Source of the DNA: a virus
DNA length: 64,000 bases
IMG/VR virus record: IMGVR_UViG_3300050128_000053
Span: 24,866-88,865 of that record
Strand: one strand, 5' to 3'
The notes below the pieces were generated by a model that was not told the DNA's origin, did no database searches, and worked only from the letters and a program-made list of their open reading frames with translations. The position numbers were made by a program, and so were the translations under genes. Positions 58,167-64,000 of this stretch are shown in pieces (the first letter of the stretch is position 1; every line of letters begins with the position of its first letter).

Positions 58167-58520
58167 TCACCACGAGACACCTCCAAGTCCTAATGGGTCA
58201 CCTGCATTGGTGTTGCGGTCGGATCCTTGGTAATGACCTTGTGACCTTGAGTAGTCGACTCGATCCTCTCCGTGCATCTGGGGGATACCAGGGATGCGCC
58301 CAGACGGCATGCGGGTGATCCCGAACACCTGCATGACCGACCACTGACGTTGTGCGTATGTCGGGTAACCGAATCGTGGCGGCAGGTATCGGATCTGTGG
58401 CAGCGGGGGGCGAAGGGCTCGCAGTTGATCGTCCGACATCGACGTGGCCGCATTGAAAGCGTCGTCGGCCTGTCGGGCGTAGTTGTTGATCCAGGGGTGT
58501 GGTGGGATCTGGACCTGCAC
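58167..58520 (-). CDS. Conserved-looking small protein (117 aa)
   Basis: Starts MQVQIPPHPWINNYARQA. The PHPWINNYA start, SDDQLRALRPPLP, YAQRQWSVMQVFGITRMPSGR and the Gly/Ser-rich end resemble a small actinophage protein encoded near structural genes. Function unknown. Confidence 0.6.
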   Translation of the reverse strand: MQVQIPPHPWINNYARQADDAFNAATSMSDDQLRALRPPLPQIRYLPPRFGYPTYAQRQWSVMQVFGITRMPSGRIPGIPQMHGEDRVDYSRSQGHYQGSDRNTNAGDPLGLGGVSW

Positions 58521-58529
58521 AAGGCAAGA

Positions 58530-58701
58530 CTACCGCCTGGACTCCAGTGCTCTTCGGGCAAGCGATGCTGCCTTGGGAGAAGCAAGAAGACCCGCTATCT
58601 GCAAAAGAGTAGCTCGGTACCGATCTCGTTCCTTCTCGGCGTGATCAGCTCTGCGCTTAGCACAGTCGAGATCAGCTTTTAATGTCTCAGTAGTTCGCCA
58701 T
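58530..58701 (-). pseudogene. Small helical protein with a frame break at its start
   Basis: The frame RTTETLKADLDCAKRRADHA to AASLARRALESRR is clearly protein-like but starts right after a stop and has no start codon. An ATG at 58701 is out of phase by one base (MANY then stop). An extra G or two missing bases near 58696 would join them. Likely a sequence lesion. Confidence 0.5.
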
Positions 58702-58709
58702 AATCAGGT

Positions 58710-58715
58710 ATAATA
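58710..58715 (+). promoter_or_regulatory. Possible -10 element for the lone plus gene
   Basis: A TATAAT hexamer, preceded by CAGG, lies just before the GTG of the 69-residue plus-strand gene. No clear -35 hexamer is seen at 17 bases. Confidence 0.35.
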
Positions 58716-58720
58716 GAAGA

Positions 58721-58930
58721 GTGCCTGTGACGTTCAGCGACGACGAGTTCGACTTCGTCTACGACGTCTTTGAACTGCTCATGTCGCCGTTTGCCAATAA
58801 CGAACGCCTGGCCGACGCACTCCGTGGCGAAAACGACGTCTGGAAGATCCTCAAGGAGAAGCAGGAAGCTAGACGTACGGCTGGCGCTTGCGGGGAACGC
58901 CCTGAACTCGAGGGTTCCCAGATACCGTAG
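58721..58930 (+). CDS. Small acidic protein (69 aa)
   Basis: Starts at GTG 58721, or GTG 58727 with AGAAGAG at better spacing. The sequence TFSDDEFDFVYDVFELL to NDVWKILKEKQEARR is acidic and helical. It is the only plus gene in this stretch and overlaps the 3' end of the convergent gene by 62 bases. Confidence 0.5.
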   Translation: MPVTFSDDEFDFVYDVFELLMSPFANNERLADALRGENDVWKILKEKQEARRTAGACGERPELEGSQIP

Positions 58931-59840
58931 GAGCCGATCGCTCTATGCGCTTGCCGGTAATCCAGGTGCGGGCTTGCACCACATTACGGTGGACACCTAG
59001 AGCGTTTCCGGCTTCGCTGTAGCCATTCGAGAACTGCTCGTATCGAGAAGGTTTACCAAAGTAAGCGGCAGGTTCGCCGTTCTTCTTGAGCTTCCTCGAA
59101 GCCGGAAGATCAGCACTACTGATCCCACGACCTGTGTACTCCCACGGCCACTGCTCGTTCTGAGCGATATCGTGAGCCCGCTTGTCGATGGTTGCGAGTG
59201 CAGGACGGACTCTTCCCTCCCGAGTCGTAATCGTGTCCGCTTCTGGGTCGTCAATAGCGTGTGTGAAAGAGTTCGTCTTCGGGTTCGACTGCGGCGGCAT
59301 TACGTCGTCCGGATGCTCGCCCCGGCGGATCCGATAGGCCTTGAGCAGTCCACTGTCGGTCGCTGTCGAAAGGGACATCCCTTTCAGAAGAGCCGATGCC
59401 TCAGGAGTGCGCTTGTGCATCGGACCGGCCGGAGTGGCCGTTGCCGAGTGGACGAGAACGTCCCAGTCCTTTTGACGCAGTTTTCCTATTTCGTGGAAAG
59501 CATCGATGTTGTTGCGCTCCCAGTCCATGCTCGGGCTCACCGCGGCAATTTCACCGGCTGCGTGAAGGGGAGAGATTCTGAGAAGGCGGGCACCTTTCGC
59601 AGCGGCCTCGTGGACTTTGGGATACCAAATCCTTCCCTCTTCGTGTTCTTCAGGAGTACCGAAATCGTGCACATTGAGTACGTGACGAACGGACAAGCGG
59701 AACTGGCTCGGGTTCATGAGATCGTGCTTTGGGAAGTCAGCAGCACGGTACTTCACTGCCCGAGGAACGTCCTCACCACCCGCTTGACCTTCATAGTCGT
59801 CACCAAAGACGTCGTAATCACCTGACGGTCTAGCCGCCAT
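58869..59840 (-). CDS. DUF7178-like protein (323 aa)
   Basis: Start MAARPSGDYDVFG follows a perfect GGAGGTCTTCAG. LSVRHVLNVHDFGTPEEHEEGRIWYPKVHEAA, in parts, then RLLRISPLHAAGEIAAVSPSMDWERNN resembles the N-terminal fold of the DUF7178 family of actinophages. The C-terminal third (QWPWEYTGRGISSADLPASR, HRNVVQARTW) is basic. Likely DNA-related or virion-associated. The true function is unknown. Confidence 0.65.
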   Translation of the reverse strand: MAARPSGDYDVFGDDYEGQAGGEDVPRAVKYRAADFPKHDLMNPSQFRLSVRHVLNVHDFGTPEEHEEGRIWYPKVHEAAAKGARLLRISPLHAAGEIAAVSPSMDWERNNIDAFHEIGKLRQKDWDVLVHSATATPAGPMHKRTPEASALLKGMSLSTATDSGLLKAYRIRRGEHPDDVMPPQSNPKTNSFTHAIDDPEADTITTREGRVRPALATIDKRAHDIAQNEQWPWEYTGRGISSADLPASRKLKKNGEPAAYFGKPSRYEQFSNGYSEAGNALGVHRNVVQARTWITGKRIERSAPTVSGNPRVQGVPRKRQPYV

Positions 59841-60063
59841 CTGAAGACCTCCGGTCGTTGAAGAGAGAGCTGATGCGGTACTGCACCGGCCCCTTCTTCT
59901 GCGGATTAGCACCGAGAACGTGTTGGGGAGCAAGGGTGAGAAGGCCGCTTCTCCGCAGCTCTTGGTCGTACCGAGGCTCATCACCACTGGGGAAGTGCGT
60001 GAGGTACCCAGGATTATCACTGAGGTCTTTGGCGTACGAGTCTGGCTTCGGGACGTCAACCAT
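59830..60063 (-). CDS. Hypothetical protein (77 aa)
   Basis: Start MVDVPKPDSYAKDL at 60063, after GGAGCGACCA. Pro/Asp-rich, containing LTHFPSGDEPRYDQELRR and VLGANPQKKGPVQY. Overlaps the next gene by 11 bases. Function unknown. Confidence 0.5.
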   Translation of the reverse strand: MVDVPKPDSYAKDLSDNPGYLTHFPSGDEPRYDQELRRSGLLTLAPQHVLGANPQKKGPVQYRISSLFNDRRSSDGG

Positions 60064-61150
60064 TGGTCGCTCCACTCACGAAAGTCGACAACTTGTGGCC
60101 ACAGACGCCCTTCCCGTATTTACGGAGAGCACCGTTAGCCATCGTATCAGTCCCCTCGACCTGGAACATCTTCTTTGAGTTGTGCACAACAAATCCATTA
60201 GCCAAGAAGTTATGAGGCTCCGTAACCACCTCGATGTCATAAGTCATTTCAAATCCAAAATGAACAATCGAAAGTATTTTCTCACTGGTTACTTTGGCGA
60301 TTACCCTTGAAGGGTTTTCAAGACCATGTATGCGCCCGTGTTCCCGGTGCGTAATGACTTTTAGATTCGCAGGCTCATTGTTCGTGTGGTCTTCATCGAG
60401 GTGGTGCACGGTCCAAACGCTCGGGTCAATAAACCGCAGATTATCGGTCTCACCAATACGAATCATTTGAATAAAATCTTCGTAATCAAGACCATTTAGT
60501 GTAGCTTCTGCCACCAAACGATGTTGGTTAACCACAAACTTCTCACCTGTAGCCTTATTTGGCTTCCAGTAGTTGGCATAAGGGTGGTTTTTCATACCAA
60601 ATACTCTCTTGTATCGCAGATTGGGTTTCCACGGGGTTCCCGTTGCCTTCTCGCCCTGGACATGCACATGCCGACCGGCATCTAGATTGCCCAATACTGT
60701 CCAGCCAGAAGGGGTGGAAAATGGATGATCTGTTGTTGCACGAATAGAGCGCCCAGTCTCGGTAGTGATCACAAATGTCTCTTTGCGTCCACTCGACCAA
60801 GCACTACTCAGTTCGACAAGTCGAACAGCACCATCCCGAGCCTGTTGAACAAATGTAGGGATGTCCAAGTCCCAGGAACGCCCACTGCGACCATTGTTGA
60901 GGCCGTTGAAACGATGTACAACATCTCGAAGTTTCATTGGACTGCTCTTACCGCCCCGATTTACAATAATCAGGGCATCGCCCTGAAGACACTGACAACC
61001 GTGACAGTGTGCCTCGAGCAGCTCAACGGGGCCAGGGCCACTTCCAGCGCCCCCCAGCGTCGGCACAGCAGCCAGAGGCCCCGACGCCGCCGGATTGATC
61101 TTGATGGCCGCCAGGCCAAGTTGGTGCACCGCTGAGACCCCATCAGCCAT
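60056..61150 (-). CDS. Small Cys-containing protein interrupted by an intein
   Basis: Start MADGVSAVHQLGLAAI at 61150. The extein halves are MADGV...EAHCHGCQ (53 residues) and SKKMFQVEG...SGATNG (40 residues), giving a 93-residue protein with Cys at the junction (HCHGC) and a later CGH. That pattern is a zinc site split by the intein, so splicing is needed to form it. The remaining 271 residues are the intein. Position and size suggest a small virion accessory protein. Confidence 0.75.
   Translation of the reverse strand: MADGVSAVHQLGLAAIKINPAASGPLAAVPTLGGAGSGPGPVELLEAHCHGCQCLQGDALIIVNRGGKSSPMKLRDVVHRFNGLNNGRSGRSWDLDIPTFVQQARDGAVRLVELSSAWSSGRKETFVITTETGRSIRATTDHPFSTPSGWTVLGNLDAGRHVHVQGEKATGTPWKPNLRYKRVFGMKNHPYANYWKPNKATGEKFVVNQHRLVAEATLNGLDYEDFIQMIRIGETDNLRFIDPSVWTVHHLDEDHTNNEPANLKVITHREHGRIHGLENPSRVIAKVTSEKILSIVHFGFEMTYDIEVVTEPHNFLANGFVVHNSKKMFQVEGTDTMANGALRKYGKGVCGHKLSTFVSGATNG
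60179..60991 (-). mobile_element. Intein with HNH domain in a small protein (271 aa)
   Basis: Starts CLQGDALIIVNRGGKS (block A, Cys1) and has a TTDHPFST block B (TxxH). The homing domain HHLDEDHTNN...ANLKVITHREHGRIH is an HNH nuclease. The end is HNFLANGFVVHN before Ser+1, with canonical penultimate His. It differs in both nuclease class and C-terminal motif from the portal inteins. Confidence 0.88.
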
Positions 61151-61185
61151 GTCATTGGCCGTGTAGAGCCGCTTCGGTTTCCGTC

Positions 61186-61572
61186 TCACGGCGCAGGAGG
61201 GGGATTGACCGATCCATCGTGAGCACCGCTTGTCCAAGCAGCCAGGGGTTCGGTGTCGCGCATCTCTCGCATCATGGCATTCCAGTGCGATGCACGGCCC
61301 GTCGGCTTGCCCGAGCCCGTCCCGTGGCCACCACTGGGGCTGTCGCCAGGGGTCGACCCGTCGATGAGTTGATCGGACTCGTTCTGTGGAGCAGCATTGC
61401 TGCCGCCCATAGCACGATCTCCACCGTCGAGCGCACTGGTGACATCGGTCTGATCAGCCCATAGGCACTGACGAGCCTCGGCAATGAGCCCGTCAGGGCC
61501 CTGCTGCCAAACAGCAGGCGTCCACGGCGTCTGTGGGACAGCATCGCCTGAGTACTGCTCAGTAGGAAGCAT
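61186..61572 (-). CDS. Hypothetical disordered protein (128 aa)
   Basis: Start MLPTEQYSGDAVPQ at 61572, overlapping the upstream zinc-ribbon stop (TAATG), after GGAGAAGGTA. Rich in Gly, Ser, Pro and Asp, ending SGAHDGSVNPPPAP, with a helix near residue 105. Similar style to other genes here. Function unknown. Confidence 0.5.
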   Translation of the reverse strand: MLPTEQYSGDAVPQTPWTPAVWQQGPDGLIAEARQCLWADQTDVTSALDGGDRAMGGSNAAPQNESDQLIDGSTPGDSPSGGHGTGSGKPTGRASHWNAMMREMRDTEPLAAWTSGAHDGSVNPPPAP

Positions 61573-61730
61573 TACCTTCTCCGATCGTTGATCGGCTCGT
61601 GGTCGTGGAAATCGATCCCACAGTTGCGGCAGCGGTAATGATTTACTTGACCGAGAGTCCCAAGTGTTTGACCCCAGCCACCACATGCTGGACAATCTTC
61701 GCCGAGATCATCGGGATCGTAAGCCGTCAC
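61572..61730 (-). CDS. Zinc ribbon protein (52 aa)
   Basis: GTG at 61730 opens MTAYDPDDLGEDCPACGG to CRNCGIDFHDHE. Two C-x2-C knuckles frame a loop. Its stop overlaps the next ATG. A small metal-binding module coupled to its neighbours. Confidence 0.65.
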   Translation of the reverse strand: MTAYDPDDLGEDCPACGGWGQTLGTLGQVNHYRCRNCGIDFHDHEPINDRRR

Positions 61731-61948
61731 GTATCACGTTCCCACTCTTGGATCGGAGGATTGTCGTGCTTGCCGGCGGCCGCCGCCGCTGAAGCAAAAG
61801 CAGCATTGTTGAGCATCCGAGCCTCCTCTTGAAGCTGCTCGGGACTTTTGGTCCAGCACTGAGGACGCCAGGGTCCACCAGTCCCTTCGAAGGGGTAGTG
61901 CATGGCTCCTTCGCCCTGATCGATGTCTTCGTTGGGCATCATGGTCAT
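61727..61948 (-). CDS. Hypothetical protein (73 aa)
   Basis: Starts MTMMPNEDIDQGEG after GAGGAGACAGTC. A Trp/Pro-rich middle (GTGGPWRPQCWTKSP) and an Ala-rich helix. Both ends overlap neighbours by four bases. Function unknown. Confidence 0.5.
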   Translation of the reverse strand: MTMMPNEDIDQGEGAMHYPFEGTGGPWRPQCWTKSPEQLQEEARMLNNAAFASAAAAAGKHDNPPIQEWERDT

Positions 61949-62100
61949 GACTGTCTCCTCGATCCCTCGTCGAAGTGCTCTCGACGCGTCTTTGGTCCAT
62001 CGTAGTCTGTGAACGAGCGATTACAGCCGTCACTGTCTCGAGGCGGCTCGTCGTACCCGGGTTCCTGCCAGTTAACAGACCCACCAGTACCATCGGCCAT
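61945..62100 (-). CDS. Hypothetical hydrophilic protein (51 aa)
   Basis: ATG at 62100 overlaps the upstream TAA (TAATG). The frame MADGTGGSVNWQEPGYDEP to DEGSRRQS is Asp/Gly-rich and disordered. Function unknown. Confidence 0.45.
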   Translation of the reverse strand: MADGTGGSVNWQEPGYDEPPRDSDGCNRSFTDYDGPKTRREHFDEGSRRQS

Positions 62101-62467
62101 TAGCCCTGCACCGACATCTTGCGACGGGGCGGCATTCCATACGTGGGCCGCAAAAGAGCAAGTTGTGACGCCCTGTGTTGATCTATTGTCAGGACGGAAG
62201 TAGAACCGCGTGGGGCGAGCTTGCCCTCAACCGTCGGCGTCGGCTGGAAGAACTGCAAAGACGGTGCTGCACGAAGTCCGGTAGTCGCTTCGGCGACCAA
62301 ACCACGCAAGGGGTTCTGCTGTTCAGGCCAGAGGTAGTCCCCCGGGTCAATCCTCTCGCCGAGGTGTACTCCTCTTTGGTAACCACGCTGGTTGATACGG
62401 GACTTGAGGGAATCGAAGAGGCGGTCCCCGCGTCGACTTGTAATTGTCCCGGGTCAAAGGTAGCCAT
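62100..62467 (-). pseudogene. Virion-type protein with a frame break
   Basis: ATG at 62467 starts MATFDPG. A shift at CCCGGG near 62450 would continue TITSRRGDRLFDSLKSRINQ, then LGERIDPGDYLWPEQQNPL and down to MSVQG at 62100. In the given bases the first frame runs on with poor composition and the second has no start. One missing C or G would restore a protein of about 122 residues. Confidence 0.5.
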
Positions 62468-62642
62468 CGGGATAGCTGGCTTCTGGTGTCCTGTTGTACA
62501 TCATCCGCCGGGCATCCAACACTGATCTAACCCACGGTTGGGGAGGCATTGATCCAACAGTTGCGCTTGGATTCATTGCTCCTGGGGAACCAGGAACATA
62601 GGTCTGTGAAAACCCAACACCTCCAGTGTTACTTCCGGCCAC
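62454..62642 (-). CDS. Hypothetical protein (62 aa)
   Basis: GTG at 62642 follows AAGGAGGTGATGCCAA, an excellent site. Gly/Ser/Pro-rich with QPWVRSVLDARRMMYNRTP and the end SYPDGYL. Overlaps the HNH gene upstream and the next gene downstream. Function unknown. Confidence 0.55.
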   Translation of the reverse strand: MAGSNTGGVGFSQTYVPGSPGAMNPSATVGSMPPQPWVRSVLDARRMMYNRTPEASYPDGYL

Positions 62643-63183
62643 TTGGCATCACCTCCTTCCGATTCCTCTCGACAGTGCGAACTCGGTGGCAGTTTGCACA
62701 AACCACATCGCACTTCATGATCTCTTCCAACAATGCAACCCAACCAAATGAGGCACCTGATCGGATGTCAGCAACCTTCAGCGTACCGGGCAAGTGGTCA
62801 AAGTCCAAAGCGGCCCAGTGCTCGTTGTATCCACAGTCGGCACAGCCCTTTTCTATTTTGTAGGCCCGAACCCAGGCTTTGCGCTGGGCTCCTGATTTCC
62901 CAGGAGTAGATGAAGCTCGACCCTGGACATGCGGCGTGCCATATTTGCGATTCAACTTGTAATGTCGTGAACAGAAGCCGCCTCTGGCTTCTCGCAATGG
63001 GCACTCTTCTACACCACATTTACGGTCACCAGGCTCCGCTACAACGGGCCGCTGTCGATCAGCTACGCACTCTTTGCACCAACTGGCATAACGGTTGGTC
63101 TTGTTGATCCAGGCGAAATCGTTCAACATTTTCAGCTCGCCACACTTGGTGCACTTCTTGCGCACTTTCACGATGATGGTCAT
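62629..63183 (-). CDS. Freestanding HNH endonuclease with zinc knuckle
   Basis: A 184-residue protein. CTKCGELKMLNDFAW and CKECVADR form an N-terminal zinc knuckle, and a CGVEECPLREARGGFCSRHYK cluster follows. The nuclease core is GCADCGYNEHWAALDFDHLPG (D-H) and CDVVCANCHRVRT, a complete HNH. Likely a homing nuclease. It lies close to the intein-bearing gene at 60 kb. Confidence 0.88.
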   Translation of the reverse strand: MTIIVKVRKKCTKCGELKMLNDFAWINKTNRYASWCKECVADRQRPVVAEPGDRKCGVEECPLREARGGFCSRHYKLNRKYGTPHVQGRASSTPGKSGAQRKAWVRAYKIEKGCADCGYNEHWAALDFDHLPGTLKVADIRSGASFGWVALLEEIMKCDVVCANCHRVRTVERNRKEVMPSGRK

Positions 63184-63533
63184 TCTTCAGTCCATTTATG
63201 CTTGCCGATTACACGGGCGCTCGTCGTTCGATAAGAGTGTTGTGCTGGATTGTCTCCAGAGACAAACGCCCTGTTGTAAAGGGCGTACTCCTGGTCTCTC
63301 TTCACCGGGCCAAGAGGTTGAACAGCATAATCGTGCTTACCGAACTGCTCAATGTGCGCTGGGTCTACATCAGGATGGCTGATATAGACGTGCTTCGGGT
63401 TATAGGTGCCAGGGTTATCAGGCCAACGATCCTTAATCCCTAACTCCGCTGCTGACTTAACGATGTCGCCAGGCCTCAGTTTTGCGTCGGTCGTATGGAT
63501 GAACTGTTGACCCAGGTGATCGCCGGCCGTCAC
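63180..63533 (-). CDS. Arr-like ADP-ribosyltransferase with N-terminal QF motif
   Basis: A 117-residue protein starting MTAGDHLGQQF. The body follows the Arr (rifampicin ADP-ribosyltransferase) layout: FIHTTDAKLRPGDIV, then PKHVYISHPDV, then DYAVQPLGPVKRDQ and the end YNRAFVSGDNPAQHSYRT, then ARVIGKHKW. The usual H-G-T is H-T-T here. Such enzymes transfer ADP-ribose from NAD to a protein or small molecule. The QF motif suggests delivery with the virion. Target unknown. Confidence 0.75.
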   Translation of the reverse strand: MTAGDHLGQQFIHTTDAKLRPGDIVKSAAELGIKDRWPDNPGTYNPKHVYISHPDVDPAHIEQFGKHDYAVQPLGPVKRDQEYALYNRAFVSGDNPAQHSYRTTSARVIGKHKWTEE

Positions 63534-63916
63534 AACTCACCACGCCTGCGCTGATGGCCCTCCACGAAGGCCTTTCCATCTTCGCTCAACGCTTCAGAGT
63601 GCTGCAGCGGTTTGCCGTACCGGGCCTGAGCGTGCTGATCTGCAAAATCAAACATGGCTGACGCCACGCCTTTTCGACGGTGTGGCGGCTTTACGAAGGC
63701 CTTGTAAACGGTTGGTTGATCGGGACTTCGGGCGGCGCCAATGTTGGTGTCGAAATAGCTGAGACTGGCGACAGGCGCTTTACTCAACTCACCACCGGGC
63801 TTCACCACGTGAGCGTGAATCAGGTTCCAACCTTCAGGTGGTTTGCGGATTTGGTACTGCTTACCGGTCGGTGCCGTGTAGAACTGCTCATTGGAGAGGT
63901 GGTCGGAAGCAGTCAT
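63530..63916 (-). CDS. GNAT-like protein with N-terminal QF motif
   Basis: A 128-residue protein starting MTASDHLSNEQF. The body has APVASLSYFDTNIG, then a strand TVYKAFVKPPHRRKGVAS and the helix AMFDFADQHAQA, matching the acetyl-CoA motif of GNAT enzymes (R-R-x-G-V-A-S). It overlaps the Arr-like gene by four bases, so the two are co-translated. Confidence 0.65.
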   Translation of the reverse strand: MTASDHLSNEQFYTAPTGKQYQIRKPPEGWNLIHAHVVKPGGELSKAPVASLSYFDTNIGAARSPDQPTVYKAFVKPPHRRKGVASAMFDFADQHAQARYGKPLQHSEALSEDGKAFVEGHQRRRGEL

Positions 63917-64000
63917 GTGTACATCCGCCGTTGAGATTTTCGCGCTAACGAGACACGGTCAGGGCTCACATCGTGCGGTGTGTAATGGAATCCCCATTCA
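63913..64000 (-). CDS. C-terminal end of a gene running off the window
   Basis: The minus-strand frame entering from the right edge reads EWGFHYTPHDVSPDRVSL to QRRMYT and stops at TGA, overlapping the ATG at 63916 (ATGA). Clearly coding. The rest lies beyond the window. Confidence 0.6.
   Translation of the reverse strand, partial: EWGFHYTPHDVSPDRVSLARKSQRRMYT

Noticed and set aside
1-64000. tRNA genes
   Set aside because: I looked for T-loop-like GTTCGAATC words with matching acceptor stems in the non-coding gaps and found none that fold convincingly.
1-64000. Integrase, attachment site or prophage repressor cassette
   Set aside because: No tyrosine or serine integrase motif was seen, so lysogeny cannot be claimed from this window.

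Overview
The window is part of a double-stranded DNA tailed phage genome with a contractile tail. Directly recognisable are a large terminase, a portal, a scaffold-like protein, an N4 gp56-type major capsid protein, head-tail connectors, a tail sheath, a T4 gp19-like tail tube, a baseplate/tail chaperone and the start of a tape-measure-like protein. The fairly high GC content, very many tiny zinc-ribbon proteins, a GH25 endolysin, an Rpf-like transglycosylase and many small proteins of kinds I associate with Streptomyces and Mycobacterium phages point to a phage of an actinobacterium. The host is an inference. The genome runs past both ends of the window.

Layout. Positions 1-27.5 kb are almost entirely minus strand. 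Read right to left: small accessory genes, a D12 adenine methylase, a KTSC protein, four glycosyltransferases, small virion-type genes, an endolysin, an HNH nuclease, portal, scaffold, major capsid protein, connectors, sheath, tube, chaperone and tape measure. Positions 27.5-28.2 kb are a non-coding, repeat-containing divergence point. From 28.2 to 45.7 kb mostly plus-strand small genes (a TaqI-type methylase, zinc ribbons, DUF932, SSB) alternate with minus-strand blocks. From 45.6 to 54.6 kb lies a surface-sugar island: glycosyltransferases, a GT11 fucosyltransferase-like enzyme, three SAM methyltransferases and a nucleotide-sugar dehydrogenase, followed by the large terminase. A lone plus-strand Rpf-like hydrolase with a strong terminator follows. 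From 55.4 to 64 kb comes a minus-strand string of small virion-associated, membrane and zinc-ribbon proteins, ending in an Arr-like ADP-ribosyltransferase and a GNAT-like protein.

Most striking is how many selfish or self-splicing elements sit in the virion genes. The portal is interrupted by three mutually related LAGLIDADG-type inteins, the major capsid gene by a 264-nt group I intron, and a protein of about 93 residues by a 271-residue HNH-bearing intein. Two freestanding HNH genes lie close by. A second theme is a set of five small proteins that share an N-terminal motif (L-x-x-x-QF or L-x-x-QF) but have unrelated bodies, among them an ADP-ribosyltransferase and two GNAT-like domains. They look like a family of co-delivered or virion-associated effectors.

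Several otherwise convincing genes carry single-base frame breaks, often in short homopolymers (portal twice, and near 26.96, 44.02, 58.70 and 62.45 kb). Some could be programmed frameshifts, notably a TTTCCCC site in the portal and a CTC-TAG site in the chaperone. The overall pattern also fits uncorrected consensus errors in a long-read or metagenomic assembly. No tRNA, CRISPR array or integrase was recognised.
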